A stretch of DNA of 64,000 bases from Melitaea cinxia (lineage: Eukaryota; Arthropoda; Insecta; Lepidoptera; Nymphalidae). A program made the position numbers and the translations under genes. Positions within the stretch are counted from its first letter, which is position 1; each line of letters starts with the position of its first letter. The notes under the pieces are model-generated. The model had not been told where the DNA came from. It did not search any database and saw nothing but the letters and a program-made list of their open reading frames with translations. The stretch covers positions 13,196,501 through 13,260,500 of the forward strand of contig NC_059399.1 in NCBI RefSeq assembly GCF_905220565.1. The letters are read 5' to 3'. Positions 55,501-64,000 of this stretch are shown here, piece after piece.

Positions 55501-57068
55501 ATTTAGAAGCAAATGGAAATCGAATACTAAGAAAGAAGATAGTATAATACATATGCATAGCGAGGATACAGCTGAAGAAGATTATGAATGTGATTGTATA
55601 ATGTGGTGAAAACTACTATAAAACGAAAAAAAAATGAAGGTTAAATTAATGCAGCTACTGTCTAAAATGGATAATGACAATTGTACGCCTTTTGAAAACA
55701 TTTGCGACACCTGTGGAAAAAAGCAAAGAAAAAGTGGGAAGACAAGAAAAATTAAGAAAAAGGAAAAGTCAAGGAGAAAAGAACTAAGAAATAATATGGT
55801 AATTTTATGTCTCGTTATGCGTCTAATATAGCGGAAAAGATGACCAATCTCAGTTTGTTTTGTTTTTAAATATTATATTTTTTTGTTCAAAAGGAAATAT
55901 CCTTCTCAAAATCTAATTAGACTCACAGAAGATAACTGCTAAATATTACTGCTTTCAAGCAGTGCTGCATTGCTGTGGTGAGTAAGGTGACCAGAGTTCC
56001 TGGGACAGATTGGGGGTAGGGTTGACAACGCGCTTGCGATGCTTCTGGTCTTGCAGGCTTGTTTGCGGATCTAGTTATATAAAATATTGTTAATTATTGT
56101 AATTCTAATAAGTCAATCGTAATAAAAGTCTGTACAACGAAAGTGACCGATAAAAATTAACTTCAAAGTATACTCGTATTTTACTTTATACATATTTCTA
56201 GCTGCTGCCCGCGACGTCGTCTGCGTGAAAGCTATACAGCACCAAAAATACCTACGATTATACCTTTTAAAATAACATTCATTTACCCGTTTCTTCTTTA
56301 CATTTCATATCTACAGAAAAATCTCACAGATGGCGCTGCTTTAAAATTGTCTTGTCTACTTATATTTTAGTTTTACAAACGTCATATTATACAGTCGTGT
56401 TACTGATATTACGTCACTTCCGTTATATATTTTTCTTACGGATTTAGTATCACATTTTTCTCAGTTCAGTCGCCCAGCCAAATGTCAAGCCTGCCGTAAG
56501 GAACTTCGTTCCAAAAGTGTGCATTTTATAGCGTATTAATGCATTGCTATAAAAATAAAACGGGTATAAAAGTAAACGCTTCCTGTATTTTTCATTTTGT
56601 GCCTCCTTGTAGGCGTGCATCGAAATGTTCTATTGCTGTACAGATCTCTTATCTCAAATTTTCTTGGCGCTAAATTCGCTACGCTGCGCAAGTACAGGAT
56701 CGCGAGTTATTTATTTACCAAAAGTAACGATTGCTATCACTTATGATTTTAAAAGCTTAGACCTCGACGAGTTGAGGCATGGTGGAACCACAAAACACAA
56801 CAAAACAATTATAGAATCAATTAAAAACAAATATTTGTGTAATTTGATTATAACCTGCGACTGTCAGCGTAAATTCTGTCTCATTACAGTATAATGTTTT
56901 GTCTTTCTAAAACATGATTAAAATATATTTTGTTGCAGTACTTGAGAGAGCGATTCAAAGTCGATGTGCCTCATCGTTTTCGTCCCCACCAATTTATGTC
57001 CCCTACGTTTTGCGATCACTGCGGAGCGCTCCTTTATGGATTTTTTAAGCAAGGACTGAAATGTGAAG
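46529..57068 (+). CDS. Pkcdelta: Protein kinase C delta-type, 5' part (four exons; continues beyond the window)
   Basis: Exons: 46529-46621, 51373-51485, 55250-55451 and 56939-57068 (one base carried over); phases agree throughout. PKC delta is a novel-class, diacylglycerol-activated serine/threonine kinase. Exon 2 ends ITQRRGAIKHHK and exon 3 continues IHEVNGHRFAAKFF, matching the RRGAIK-x-x-K-IH junction before the first C1 domain. C1A is complete (HEVNGHRF...FCTFCKEFLWG...CVVCQTAVHKRCH...C). C1B starts in exon 4 (HRFRPHQFMSPTFCDHCGAL, FFKQGLKC) and is cut. Exon 1 encodes 31 residues (MIFTGGGARRRTSP), preceded by an in-frame stop, with no C2-like domain, so this may be a short isoform; longer isoforms would need exons elsewhere. 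The kinase domain is off the right edge. Exon 1 is the least certain part. Confidence 0.8.
46622..47469 (+). other. PKC intron 1, first part
   Basis: Unremarkable AT-rich intron; no repeat end or ORF supported. Confidence 0.55.
47470..48300 (-). pseudogene. Jockey/CR1-type LINE fragment (reverse transcriptase start)
   Basis: 48284-47901 on minus reads LEKSKCIGCDGIPPLFF, SLREGIFPDIWKKAQTVPMH and later VLYPFSVLSLS, the finger region of a LINE reverse transcriptase. Around 47570-47520 the first catalytic box is recognisable (TDFEKASDRVNHN). Frames are shifted and it ends soon after. Confidence 0.7.
48301..49085 (-). pseudogene. CR1/Jockey-type LINE 3' fragment
   Basis: 49077-48805 on minus reads INKLERIQNLCIRFVFGLRK and LLYSILFNPVAPVYLKQRFK, the thumb region, followed by a 3' UTR whose plus-strand form (AATACACTTTATTGTACACC) marks the tail at about 48355-48380. 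Its relation to the preceding fragment is not collinear: the 3' part lies upstream of the 5' part in transcription order, so these are two insertions or a rearrangement. Confidence 0.7.
49247..49383 (+). mobile_element. REP-4 fragment
   Basis: It keeps the first 140 bases of the family (TACAGCCTATACAGTCCACT to GTACTGGCTTTGTCGC) and then stops. Confidence 0.75.
49384..51372 (+). other. PKC intron 1, later part, with a Helitron-like piece and a foldback
   Basis: About 49610-49855 is Helitron-like (AAAATCGCTTCCCGCTGTC to CGAGGCAGGTCGCTAG then T). A perfect 18-bp inverted repeat lies at 50114-50165. Nothing else is supported up to the GATTTCAG acceptor of exon 2. Confidence 0.5.
51985..52400 (+). 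mobile_element. SINE-1 copy interrupted by a LINE fragment
   Basis: The head (GTTGGCGCAGTTTTTAGTC, GAGGTTGTGGGTTCTATTCC) is at 51990-52070; the family tail (GACCGTGTGTGTATGTTG) resumes at about 52348. The insert at about 52095-52340 encodes, on minus, LGGAIPVSINGTKSSG and MGVPQGSILG with IYINDLPF, a piece of LINE reverse transcriptase with one frame change. It lies in PKC intron 2. Confidence 0.7.
52401..53640 (+). other. PKC intron 2, AT-rich
   Basis: No ORF or repeat supported; a small 9-bp hairpin (CTTACAGTA...TACTGTAAG) lies at about 53503-53537. Confidence 0.5.
53743..53937 (-). mobile_element. Helitron-like element, 195 bp
   Basis: On minus it starts TCTTAATATATATAAATCTC and ends GTTTGCCAGGTCAGCTAG, with A before and T after, the Helitron insertion pattern. 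Interior words match family members elsewhere (AATCGGTTAAGTAGTTTAAG on plus). Confidence 0.7.
54256..54690. mobile_element. REP-5 element, uninterrupted copy
   Basis: It starts AAAAAAAAGAACCGATTTC, contains two copies of GACGAAAAAATAGTCAAGTA, and ends TTTTTTTGGAAGTCGGTTAA. The inverted ends suggest a non-autonomous DNA transposon, but no target duplication was clear. Confidence 0.7.
55452..56938 (+). other. PKC intron 3, with repeat fragments
   Basis: A reversed SINE-3 copy lies at about 55905-56075 (TTTCAAGCAGTGCTGCATTG, GACAACGCGCTTGCGATGC). A Helitron-like shred (CTAGCTGCTGCCCGCGACG) lies at about 56200. The Lys-rich open frame at 55634-55831 is unassigned and probably not coding. Confidence 0.55.
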
Positions 57069-57639
57069 GTAAATAATTTGAACTTTATTATTTAAAAACT
57101 TTATTTCTTATTAATAATGCAGCGGATGTATATTATATCTTGTAAATATCGTACTGAATATTAATTCATATATAACATTATTTTTTAATTAGCATTTGAG
57201 AACAAAATAGAGATAAAAATGTAATCTAAATATATATCAATAACATAATAATCAACTCCGGTAGTTTTAATTTTTTAGACAATATAAGTATATTGTTTTT
57301 CTTAATTCTAGTCCATAAAATATTTTTTACCATTTTTTGTTTGTTTACCTATTTTTCTTAATGTTCGTGTATATATCTTTATGTTCTATGTATGTGATGT
57401 CTATGTGGATGTGAGTAAATATTTATTTATGTTAATATTTATAGTTTATTGTTATGTGTCTCCATGTTGTGCAGTACATGTGTTTTGATAACTTTCGCCC
57501 TAACCTCGCAAAGGCTGCTACTGACAAAACATTCTTAGCACTCATTTACCCAGTGTGTAAATATTTATTGTTCATGTCTATACTATTTAAGTCTACAGGA
57601 GAATTATTTAATTAATATGCCGTGTATAATTTCTTGCTG
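57069..57639 (+). other. PKC intron 4, AT-rich start
   Basis: No supported feature. Confidence 0.5.
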
Positions 57640-57926
57640 TGTGGTTACAGTACTTAGAATATAGCCACCCCCCCCCCTTCCCGTGGGTGTCGTAAGAGGC
57701 GACTAAGGGATAACACAGTTCCACTAGTACCTTGGAACTTAAAAAGCCGACCGATGGCGGGATAACTATCCAACTGCTGGCTTTGAAATACACAGGCCGA
57801 AGACGGGCAGCAACGTCTTCGGTGCGACAAAGCCACCCTGCGGTCACCAACCCAGCCCAAACACCTGCCCAGCGTGGTGACTATGGGTAAAATATATGAG
57901 TTCACGCCATTTTTGGCGGGATAACA
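57640..57926 (-). mobile_element. REP-4 copy, reversed
   Basis: Plus-strand order is GTGTGGTTACAGTACT, CCCGTGGGTGTCGTAAGAGG, GGGCAGCAACGTCTTCGGTG and CAGCGTGGTGACTATGGG, the full complement of the 43092 copy except for its first 40 bases. Confidence 0.8.
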
Positions 57927-58249
57927 CCTTTAGGTTTGAAGAAGATAGGTAACTCCTTAATGGATCAACGCGTTACCTACGGCATCAAAACGTTATTCGT
58001 TTCTTATTGAGTAAAAAGTAAATATTACCGTCTATACAAAAAGATCGACCTCAAGCTCATTATAAATTCTATTCCTAAAATTTTATAATTTAATTTCTAG
58101 TTAACATTGGTTGTTAAATATAAAGAATTATATTTCAGGTATTAAGTAATGAATAAAAATGTACTTAGGTATATTTATATGATTTTTTTTATTATTAAAA
58201 CTGACTAGCCAATCATAATATATACTATATCATCATATATAATACGCTA

Positions 58250-58830
58250 AGGTTAAAATGTTTAGGAAATTAAGACTCGCATTGAAATGGCTCGAAGCAA
58301 TATTAATAAAATGAAGAAAGTACTCTGCAACCGCAGACTTAAGATCCCTTTGCGTATTCGACTTCTACGTTGTTACATCTGGCCCATACTTTTCTATACG
58401 GTTGTGAGGCATGGACTATTAAAGAAGACAAGACTCAGGAAACGAATAGAAGCTTTTGAGATGTGGGCATATAGGCATATGCTAGCCATTAGCTGGACAC
58501 AGAAGATCACGAACGTGGAAGTTCTGCGACGCGTCAATTAGAAACGTGAACTTTTGCAGATCGTCAAGATGAGAAAAGTCGCATATCTGGGACACGTGCA
58601 GGCACGATAGATACGAACTGTTACAACTCATCATGATGGGAAAAGTTGCTGGAAAACGAGGCGTAGGTCGCAGAAAAAAAGTCCTGGCTATGCAACATCC
58701 GAGAGTGGACAGGCATCAAGAACGCCACCGAACTCTTTCGCCTCGCGAAGAATATACCGGAGTATGCGAAGCTGACTGCCAACCTTCGCTAGTCGGAGAG
58801 GCACCGATAAGAATAAGAAAATGTTTGCCT
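58250..58830 (+). pseudogene. LINE C-terminal fragment
   Basis: Plus-strand pieces read LKIPLRIRLLRCYIWPILFY, RIEAFEMWAYRHMLAISWTQ and VEVLRRVN, then after a stop KVAGKRGVGRRKK and, in another frame, a DWTG-like end. This is the thumb and C-terminal region common in RTE- and R4-like lepidopteran LINEs. Several stops and frame changes show it is dead. Confidence 0.75.
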
Positions 58831-59238
58831 CCCTTTTTAGAAAAAAACTTACAATTACTCCATATAAATTTTAGGTATATATCATTTTATAGATAATTGC
58901 TTGCACAAATTTAAACTAGTACCTGGGTGACCGAGCTTGTGTTTCGTGTGTTTTGGAAATCATATTTAAATACGGATTATATATTTATAAAATATGAATA
59001 ATAATTTTTTTACCGACAATAATAAAAAATATAAATCAATATAAAAAATCAAAAATAAAAAATTAATTAAAAATTAATAATGATAAAATATGAGTAATAT
59101 TTTTCGATTTTACCGACATAATAATAAAAAATAAGAACAGGCTATTTAAAAAAAATAATGAGTGCAGTCAGAAAAAAAAAGGAAAAATAATAATCCCCTG
59201 CATACTAAAATCGTCCGAGCCGTTTCCTAGATTCAGAT
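58831..59238. repeat. Dispersed AT-rich repeat, also at 12979-13130
   Basis: It shares GGGTGACCGAGCTT-like and AATCATATTTAAATACGGAT words with the tRNA-related repeat inside the hAT-like element but lacks the tRNA-like part. Confidence 0.5.
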
Positions 59239-59367
59239 TCTATATATATATAAGAATTGTTCGTTTAATAGTAAACTATTTAAAAAGGAAGGTTAGGTAT
59301 ACTTTAAGAAGAAGGAAGGCTATTTTTTTCTTCAAATCAACGCGGGTGAAGCCGCGAGGCACAGCTA
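59239..59367 (+). mobile_element. Short Helitron-like element
   Basis: It begins TCTATATATATATAAGAATT and ends GCCGCGAGGCACAGCTAA followed by T, compatible with a CTRR terminus. Confidence 0.5.
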
Positions 59368-59405
59368 ATTTATATTTAAATTATTCAGGATAGATTTATT
59401 TTCTA

Positions 59406-61134
59406 CTAGCTGTGCCCGCGGCTTCGCCCGCGTTGAAATTAGTGTGTCACAAAGTTTTCCCAGCAAAATTATAGTTAAACTCTCATCGAAATCGGCTTAG
59501 CGGTTCCGTAAACCTTCCTATTAGCCCTCTCTCCAATGGTGAAACCGCATGAAAATCCGTTCAGTAGATTTTGAGCAAATCGGTCACATACACTTTTGGG
59601 GACTTTGTTTTATAATACACTAACTGTTGCCCGCTATTACGTCCGCGTGGTTATGAAGATATGCATTACCATTAAGTTGTTTAACGCAAATTATTTTTTT
59701 ATTTCAGTCACTTGAAATGCTTATTAAACTGAGTAACTTTTTAAAAGGCACAATTTAGTATAATTTAATAGTTATTTTTATAAAACCTCTATACACCACA
59801 TTTTTAGTTTTATTTTCAGGCTGTATATGTTTCATACAAACTATCAACCCCATTAAACCCCCTTAGCGGTGGAATATCGTAAAATCCGTTCTTAGCGGAC
59901 GTCTGCTAACTATAATTTACATCCCTGCCAAACTTTATCTTTGTCCAACCTGGATAGATAGACCGTCCAGCGGTTTTTGAGTTCTCGTGATGAGTGAGTC
60001 AGTGACCTTCCTCTTTTATATATATAGATTACGATGCATTATTTGGACACCTCCTCACCATCTATAGAGCATATATTTTAAATTTCAAGTCTCTTACTTC
60101 AAAAACATAAGACTTTCATACAAACTTCCGACACCCGTTTTATCCCCTTAGGAGTCGGTTTTCGTAAAATCAGTTCTTAGCGGGTGTTTACGCCCCATAA
60201 GGAACCTACCTGCCAAATTTCAAGTTTGTAGCTGTTATAGTTTCGGAGATTTCGTGATGAGTGTGTCAACCTACCATCCCCCGTTTTAACTCCAAAAGAG
60301 AGTTGATTTCTAAAGATACATTATTTGGTCACCTTTCTACCATCTATAGAGCATACATTTTAAATTTCAAGTCTCTTACTTCAAAAACATCATACAAACT
60401 TCCAACCCCCGTTTTATCCCCTTAAGGGTCGAGTTTCATAAAATCAGCTCTTAGCGGATGTTTACGCCCTATAAGGAACCTACTTGTCAAATTTCAACTT
60501 TTTAGCTGTTATAGTTTCGGAGATTTCGTAATGAGGGAGTCAACCTACCATTCCCCGTTTTAACCCCAAAAAGGAGTTGACTTCTAAAGATACTTTATTT
60601 GGACACCTTCTCACTATCTAAAGAGCGTACATGTTACATTTCAAGTCTCTTACTTCAAAAACATGGGACTTTCACACAAACTTTCAACCCCCGTTTAACC
60701 CCTTTAAGGGTCGAATTTTGTAAAATCCGTTCTTAACGGATGTCGACGCTTGATAAGGAGCCTTCCTGCCAAATTTCAAGTTTGTAGCTATTATAGTTTC
60801 GGAGATTTCGCGATGAGTGAGTCAGCCTACCATCCCCCGTTTTAACCCCAAAAGGGAGTTAATTTGTAAAGATACATTATTTGAACACCTTTTTACCATC
60901 TATAGAGCTTACATTTTAAATTTAAGTCTCTTACTTCAAAAACATAGGACTTTCATACAAACTTCCAACCCCCGTTTTACCCCCTTAGGGGTCGAGTTTC
61001 GTAAAATCCGTTCTTAGCGGATGCCTACGTCTTATAAGGAACCTACCTGCCAAATTTCAAGTTTGTGGGTGTTATAGTTTCGGAGATTTCGTGATGAGTG
61101 AGTGACCTTTCGCTTTTATATATATTATTATAGA
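59406..61134 (-). mobile_element. Helitron-like element(s) with internal tandem repeats
   Basis: On minus, the right boundary at 61134 starts TCTATAATAATATATATAAA and the left boundary ends CGCGGGCACAGCTAG, with host A and T outside. A second TC start lies at about 60028 (TCTATATATATAAAAGAGGA) and a CTAA-like end at about 59622, so two or more Helitron copies may be nested. No Rep/helicase coding is present. Confidence 0.65.
60037..61100. repeat. 280-bp tandem array, about four units, inside the Helitron
   Basis: Units start at about 60037, 60319, 60593 and 60875 (TTATTTGGACACCT and variants), giving periods of 282, 274 and 282. Each contains CTCTTACTTCAAAAACAT, TTCCAACCCCCGTTTTA-like and TATAGTTTCGGAGATTTCG. 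Confidence 0.9.
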
Positions 61135-61169
61135 TTATAGATTACAAATATAAAATATAAGATATAAAG

Positions 61170-61482
61170 ATGCTTTAGTGTAATGGTGCTTGATGCCGGC
61201 GGTCGCGTGTTGATTTCAGCTCAGAGTAGGTATTCGTATTTATACAAATATTTATTTCCGGTCTGATTGTTTATCTTTGTGGGTCTTCCTACCGTGCATC
61301 GAAGAACACATTAAGCTGTCGGTCCCGGTTGTTATTATATAAACACCTGATAGCGATCGTTACTCTACTATGCTACAGTAGGGAATATGTCCGCCAAACC
61401 GCATTGGAGCAGCGTGGTGGATTAAGCTCCGATCCATCGCCCACGTGGAGAAAGAGGCCTATGCCTAGCAGTGGGATGTTAC
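61170..61482 (+). mobile_element. SINE-2, complete copy
   Basis: The head is tRNA-like (TAATGGTGCTTGATGCCGGC, GGTCGCGTGTTGATTTCAGC, box B worn). The body has TGGGTCTTCCTACCGTGCAT and the 3' end is GGAGCAGCGTGGTGGATTAA to GCAGTGGGATGTTACAGG. It serves as reference for the fragments at 1140, 12189 and 39653. Confidence 0.75.
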
Positions 61483-61969
61483 AGGTTGAATCGTTACGTA
61501 AAATATAGAAACAAATATCAAGTACGAACGAAGTCTTTTAAAATTTTATGGTATAGGAGCTTCTACGAACAATTATTTAATAGTAGTCCTTGGCTACAAA
61601 TGCTTCGTCTACTACGAGATCTACCACTCTTGAATCAAATATTGTACTTATGTTTAATGTGGTTTAATATGAGATATTTTAACTCTGATGTTACAGTAAA
61701 AAGAACAGATACAGATACAGAACAGATGTTTTCAATATTTGGATAGATATTTTTTTATTAACGTTATTAACAAAATACCTATTGTAATATGACAATAAGA
61801 TGAACAGTCGACAAGAATCAGTTTGATTTTAATATTCATCATTTTAGCCTATCACAGTCCACTGCTGGACATAGACCTCCAAAAGTTCACGGCAAAAATA
61901 GCGTGAACTCATGTGTTTTGCCCATAGTCACCACGCTGGGCAGGCGGGTTGATTTTAATATTAACATTA
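61483..61969. other. Unassigned stretch with a REP-4 fragment
   Basis: About 61845-61950 is the first 105 bases of REP-4 (CAGTCCACTGCTGGACATAG, GTCACCACGCTGGGCAGGCG). The rest is unassigned; the 91-codon open frame before it starts within the SINE tail and shows no domain. Confidence 0.5.
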
Positions 61970-62366
61970 TCTATATATGTATATATAAAAAATTCATGTC
62001 ACGATGTATGTTAGCGATAAACTCCGAAACTACTGAACCAATTTTTATCAAATTTTGTAAGCATCTGTAACTTGGGCCAACTTGGGAGATAAGGTAGCTT
62101 TTATCTAAATCATTGATCTCAATATTTGTTATTGCAAATCAAATGTTTATTATATATGGGACTTTAGTGTGTATTTATCGGTTAGTTCTATAAAGTCCTA
62201 ATAGAAGGCGGTTTGGCATCTAAGTTGCATAGATATCCGATAGATGGCGCCGTATTTCTATTTCTAGATTATTGATAGCTCGTTTGAATATAGAATTATA
62301 TATATTTTAATAAATTATAATTACTGAGCCACAGCAACGCGTGGCTGGTTCAGACCGTCCAGCTAG
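61970..62366 (+). mobile_element. Helitron-like element, 397 bp, with a 3' hairpin
   Basis: It starts TCTATATATGTATATATAAA and ends GACCGTCCAGCTAG, with A before and T after. A perfect stem AGCCAC...GTGGCT lies about 20 bases before the 3' end (at about 62330-62347), as expected for a Helitron terminator. Confidence 0.75.
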
Positions 62367-62699
62367 TGTATTTATAAAATACTTTCAAAGCTGCTGCTAC
62401 AATTTTGTGAAAAGAGACAACCCTTCAATAATTCAATAAGTGAATGGAATAAAACACGAGTTTACTAAATTATTATTGATATAAGCCTACCCTATCTATA
62501 ATAATTTGATTGAAATTTTAACTTTAATTTACGACTGCTACTTTAGTCAGTATGTAAGATTCGAAGTAGAAAGAGTTTAGATTTCTTAGTAGGATATTTT
62601 TTTTGTAGTAGTAAAGTATATTTATTAAAACGTTTGTAATAATTACTAACAAATAAGTAAATTATTAATCACCAGGAATATTTTAATAATTGTGTTTGC
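62367..62699. other. Unassigned AT-rich stretch
   Basis: No supported feature. Confidence 0.5.
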
Positions 62700-63275
62700 T
62701 CGCAAACGAAAAAAAAACCGACTTCAATTACATCGACAAGTACAAATACAACGCAGATCGTCGAAAAAATAGTCAAGCAACTACGCGTTATCAAAGATTA
62801 CTCAAAAAGTAGTTATCAGATCTCGATAAAATTTATATATGACCACATGATAAACATCAGCTTTCGATTAAATTAAAAATTATCAAAATCGGTACACCCA
62901 GTAAAAAGTTATTACGGATTTTCGAGAGTTTCCCTCGATTCCTCTGGGATCCCATCATCAGACCCTGATTTCCTTATCACGGTACCAAACTAGGGATATC
63001 CTCTTTCCAACAAAAAAAGAATTATCAAAATCGATACATCCAGTAGAAAGTTATGCTGTATAATACAACGTAAAAACACATTATTAGATATAACTCGAAA
63101 AGTAGTTGTTAGATCCCAAATAAATTTAAATGGGACCAATTGGCACACACCACCTTTCGATTAAAACAAAATTTGTCGAAATCGGTCCACCCGGTCAAAA
63201 GTTCTGATGTAACATACATTAAAAAAAAAATACAGTCGAATTGAGAACCTCCTCCTTTTTTGGAAGTCGGTTAAA
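62700..63275. mobile_element. REP-5 element, longest copy
   Basis: It starts CGCAAACGAAAAAAAAACCG-like at about 62701, contains CCTCTGGGATCCCATCATCA, which the 54256 copy lacks, and ends TTTTTTGGAAGTCGGTTAAA. Confidence 0.7.
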
Positions 63276-63434
63276 AAAAATTTATAAACATGTAGAATAG
63301 CAAAAAGATAATAATGTTCTAAATAGTTTGTTTGGCGCCGACACAAAATTAGTTACTTATAGATCATTCAACTCGTTTTAGCGCGCGGCTCTGTATGTGC
63401 TGTGTAGCTTGGTACTTCAAATTTGATTTGTAAA

Positions 63435-64000
63435 ACAGCATAACCGTTAGTGCAATTTGCAGTAACCCTACTATCTGCTCCTAGGGTTGTGGGTTCGATT
63501 TTCATCCGAGTCTGGGTGTGATATATGTATTTATTTCTTTATTAGCTGTGTGTGTTTATTACCCGCGTTAATTTGAAACAAAAACGTACAAAATATTTTT
63601 ACACCATTACTGTGCAACTCGAGCGAAGTATACAGGCACGTCGTTTCATAAAATCATATGATTACCTCATAACATTAACATTACCTCCTAAATAAAGCGT
63701 CTAAATTAAATGATATAAAAGACAATGTTTATCTTCATAAAATTGCCTTCTTGATGAAGCATTTTTCATACGTGCAGATTCATATGTCTGACTGGTAAAA
63801 ATGCAATAAAATCGCCTTTTAATTTTATGAGCCTGGGTGTAACATTTGTATTTATTTATTTATAAATGTATTATTTCTATGAATATTTATCAAAAACATA
63901 AATAACATAAGTATAACAGTCGGCTGTTACCTATAACACAAGAATTAAGTTGCTTACCGTAGGAACAGACGACCGTGTTACCATATCAGTCGGCTGGTGT
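63435..64000 (+). mobile_element. SINE-1 head fragment and a second SINE-1 copy cut by the right edge
   Basis: 63440-63530 has a tRNA-like head (GGTTGTGGGTTCGATTTTCA, then GAGTCTGGGTGTGATATATG). From about 63826 a second, headless copy reads GAGCCTGGGTGTAACATTTG, then AACAGTCGGCTGTTACCTAT and AAGTTGCTTACCGTAGGAAC to the window end. The stretch between (63580-63825) is unassigned. Confidence 0.65.

Noticed and set aside
58633..58896. 87-codon open frame with a basic N-terminus
   Set aside because: It is the tail of the decayed LINE at 58250-58830 running into unrelated sequence.
61390..61480. Possible conserved RNA gene, because the same 90-bp sequence appears four times
   Set aside because: Copies are variously truncated and inverted and one has a tRNA-like head, so it is a SINE family.
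57069..64000. Further PKC exons (end of C1B, kinase domain)
   Set aside because: No segment with the expected Cys/His pattern and a splice acceptor was found; the next exon is presumed to lie beyond the window.

Overview
The window is a stretch of AT-rich insect nuclear DNA, almost certainly from a moth or butterfly. The reasons are a lepidopteran-type odorant receptor gene with short phase-conserved exons, and a dense load of repeats typical of Lepidoptera: tRNA-derived SINEs, Helitron-like pieces inserted between A and T and ending CTAG, and RTE-, CR1/Jockey- and I-type LINE copies. No prokaryotic feature, CRISPR array, rRNA gene or intact tRNA gene was seen. Gene models below come from reading splice sites, frames and phases by eye.

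Layout from left to right. 1-213 (minus): N-terminal part of an unknown acidic protein leaving the window. 214-3240: AT-rich sequence with a 70-bp tandem array. 3240-7565 (minus): a multi-exon THAP-domain gene of the P-element transposase kind. Its zinc finger is broken by three one-base indels, yet its four downstream exons join perfectly; a transposase C-terminal remnant lies in another frame at its end. 8304-9450 and 9585-9722: an inverted-repeat element and a foldback MITE. 9952-18070: an 8.1-kb hAT-like element with 8-bp target duplications and subterminal arrays of TAACGGTA-like motifs, itself full of nested repeats. 18870-24211: a full-length I-type LINE with two open ORFs and a 17-bp target duplication. 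24274-24350 (minus): first exon of a THAP protein, divergent from RanBP3.

24813-31873 (plus): complete five-exon RanBP3-like gene (420 codons). Intron 4 holds a repeat that was later split by an RTE LINE. 32369-34460: a repeat with AACCGACTTC-type ends carries inside it a TTAA-flanked 1.88-kb terminal-inverted-repeat element, which encodes a decayed PHD-finger and coiled-coil protein. 34461-38986: repeats only. 38987-45925 (plus): complete eight-exon odorant receptor (391 residues) with a GC-AG first intron. 46529-57068 and beyond (plus): 5' part of a novel-type protein kinase C, closest to PKC delta. It starts from a CpG-rich first exon that encodes a short N-terminus without a C2 domain; the second C1 domain is cut at the last visible exon and the kinase domain lies beyond the window. 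57069-64000 is repeat-filled sequence, probably intronic: LINE and SINE pieces, several Helitrons and a 280-bp tandem array.

The three host genes are functionally unrelated: RanBP3 is a nuclear export cofactor, the odorant receptor is a sensory channel subunit, and PKC delta is a lipid-regulated kinase. The strongest leads in the hunt are the TTAA element with a PHD ORF, the hAT-like element with dense subterminal repeats, the THAP/P-type locus, and the intact I-type LINE.
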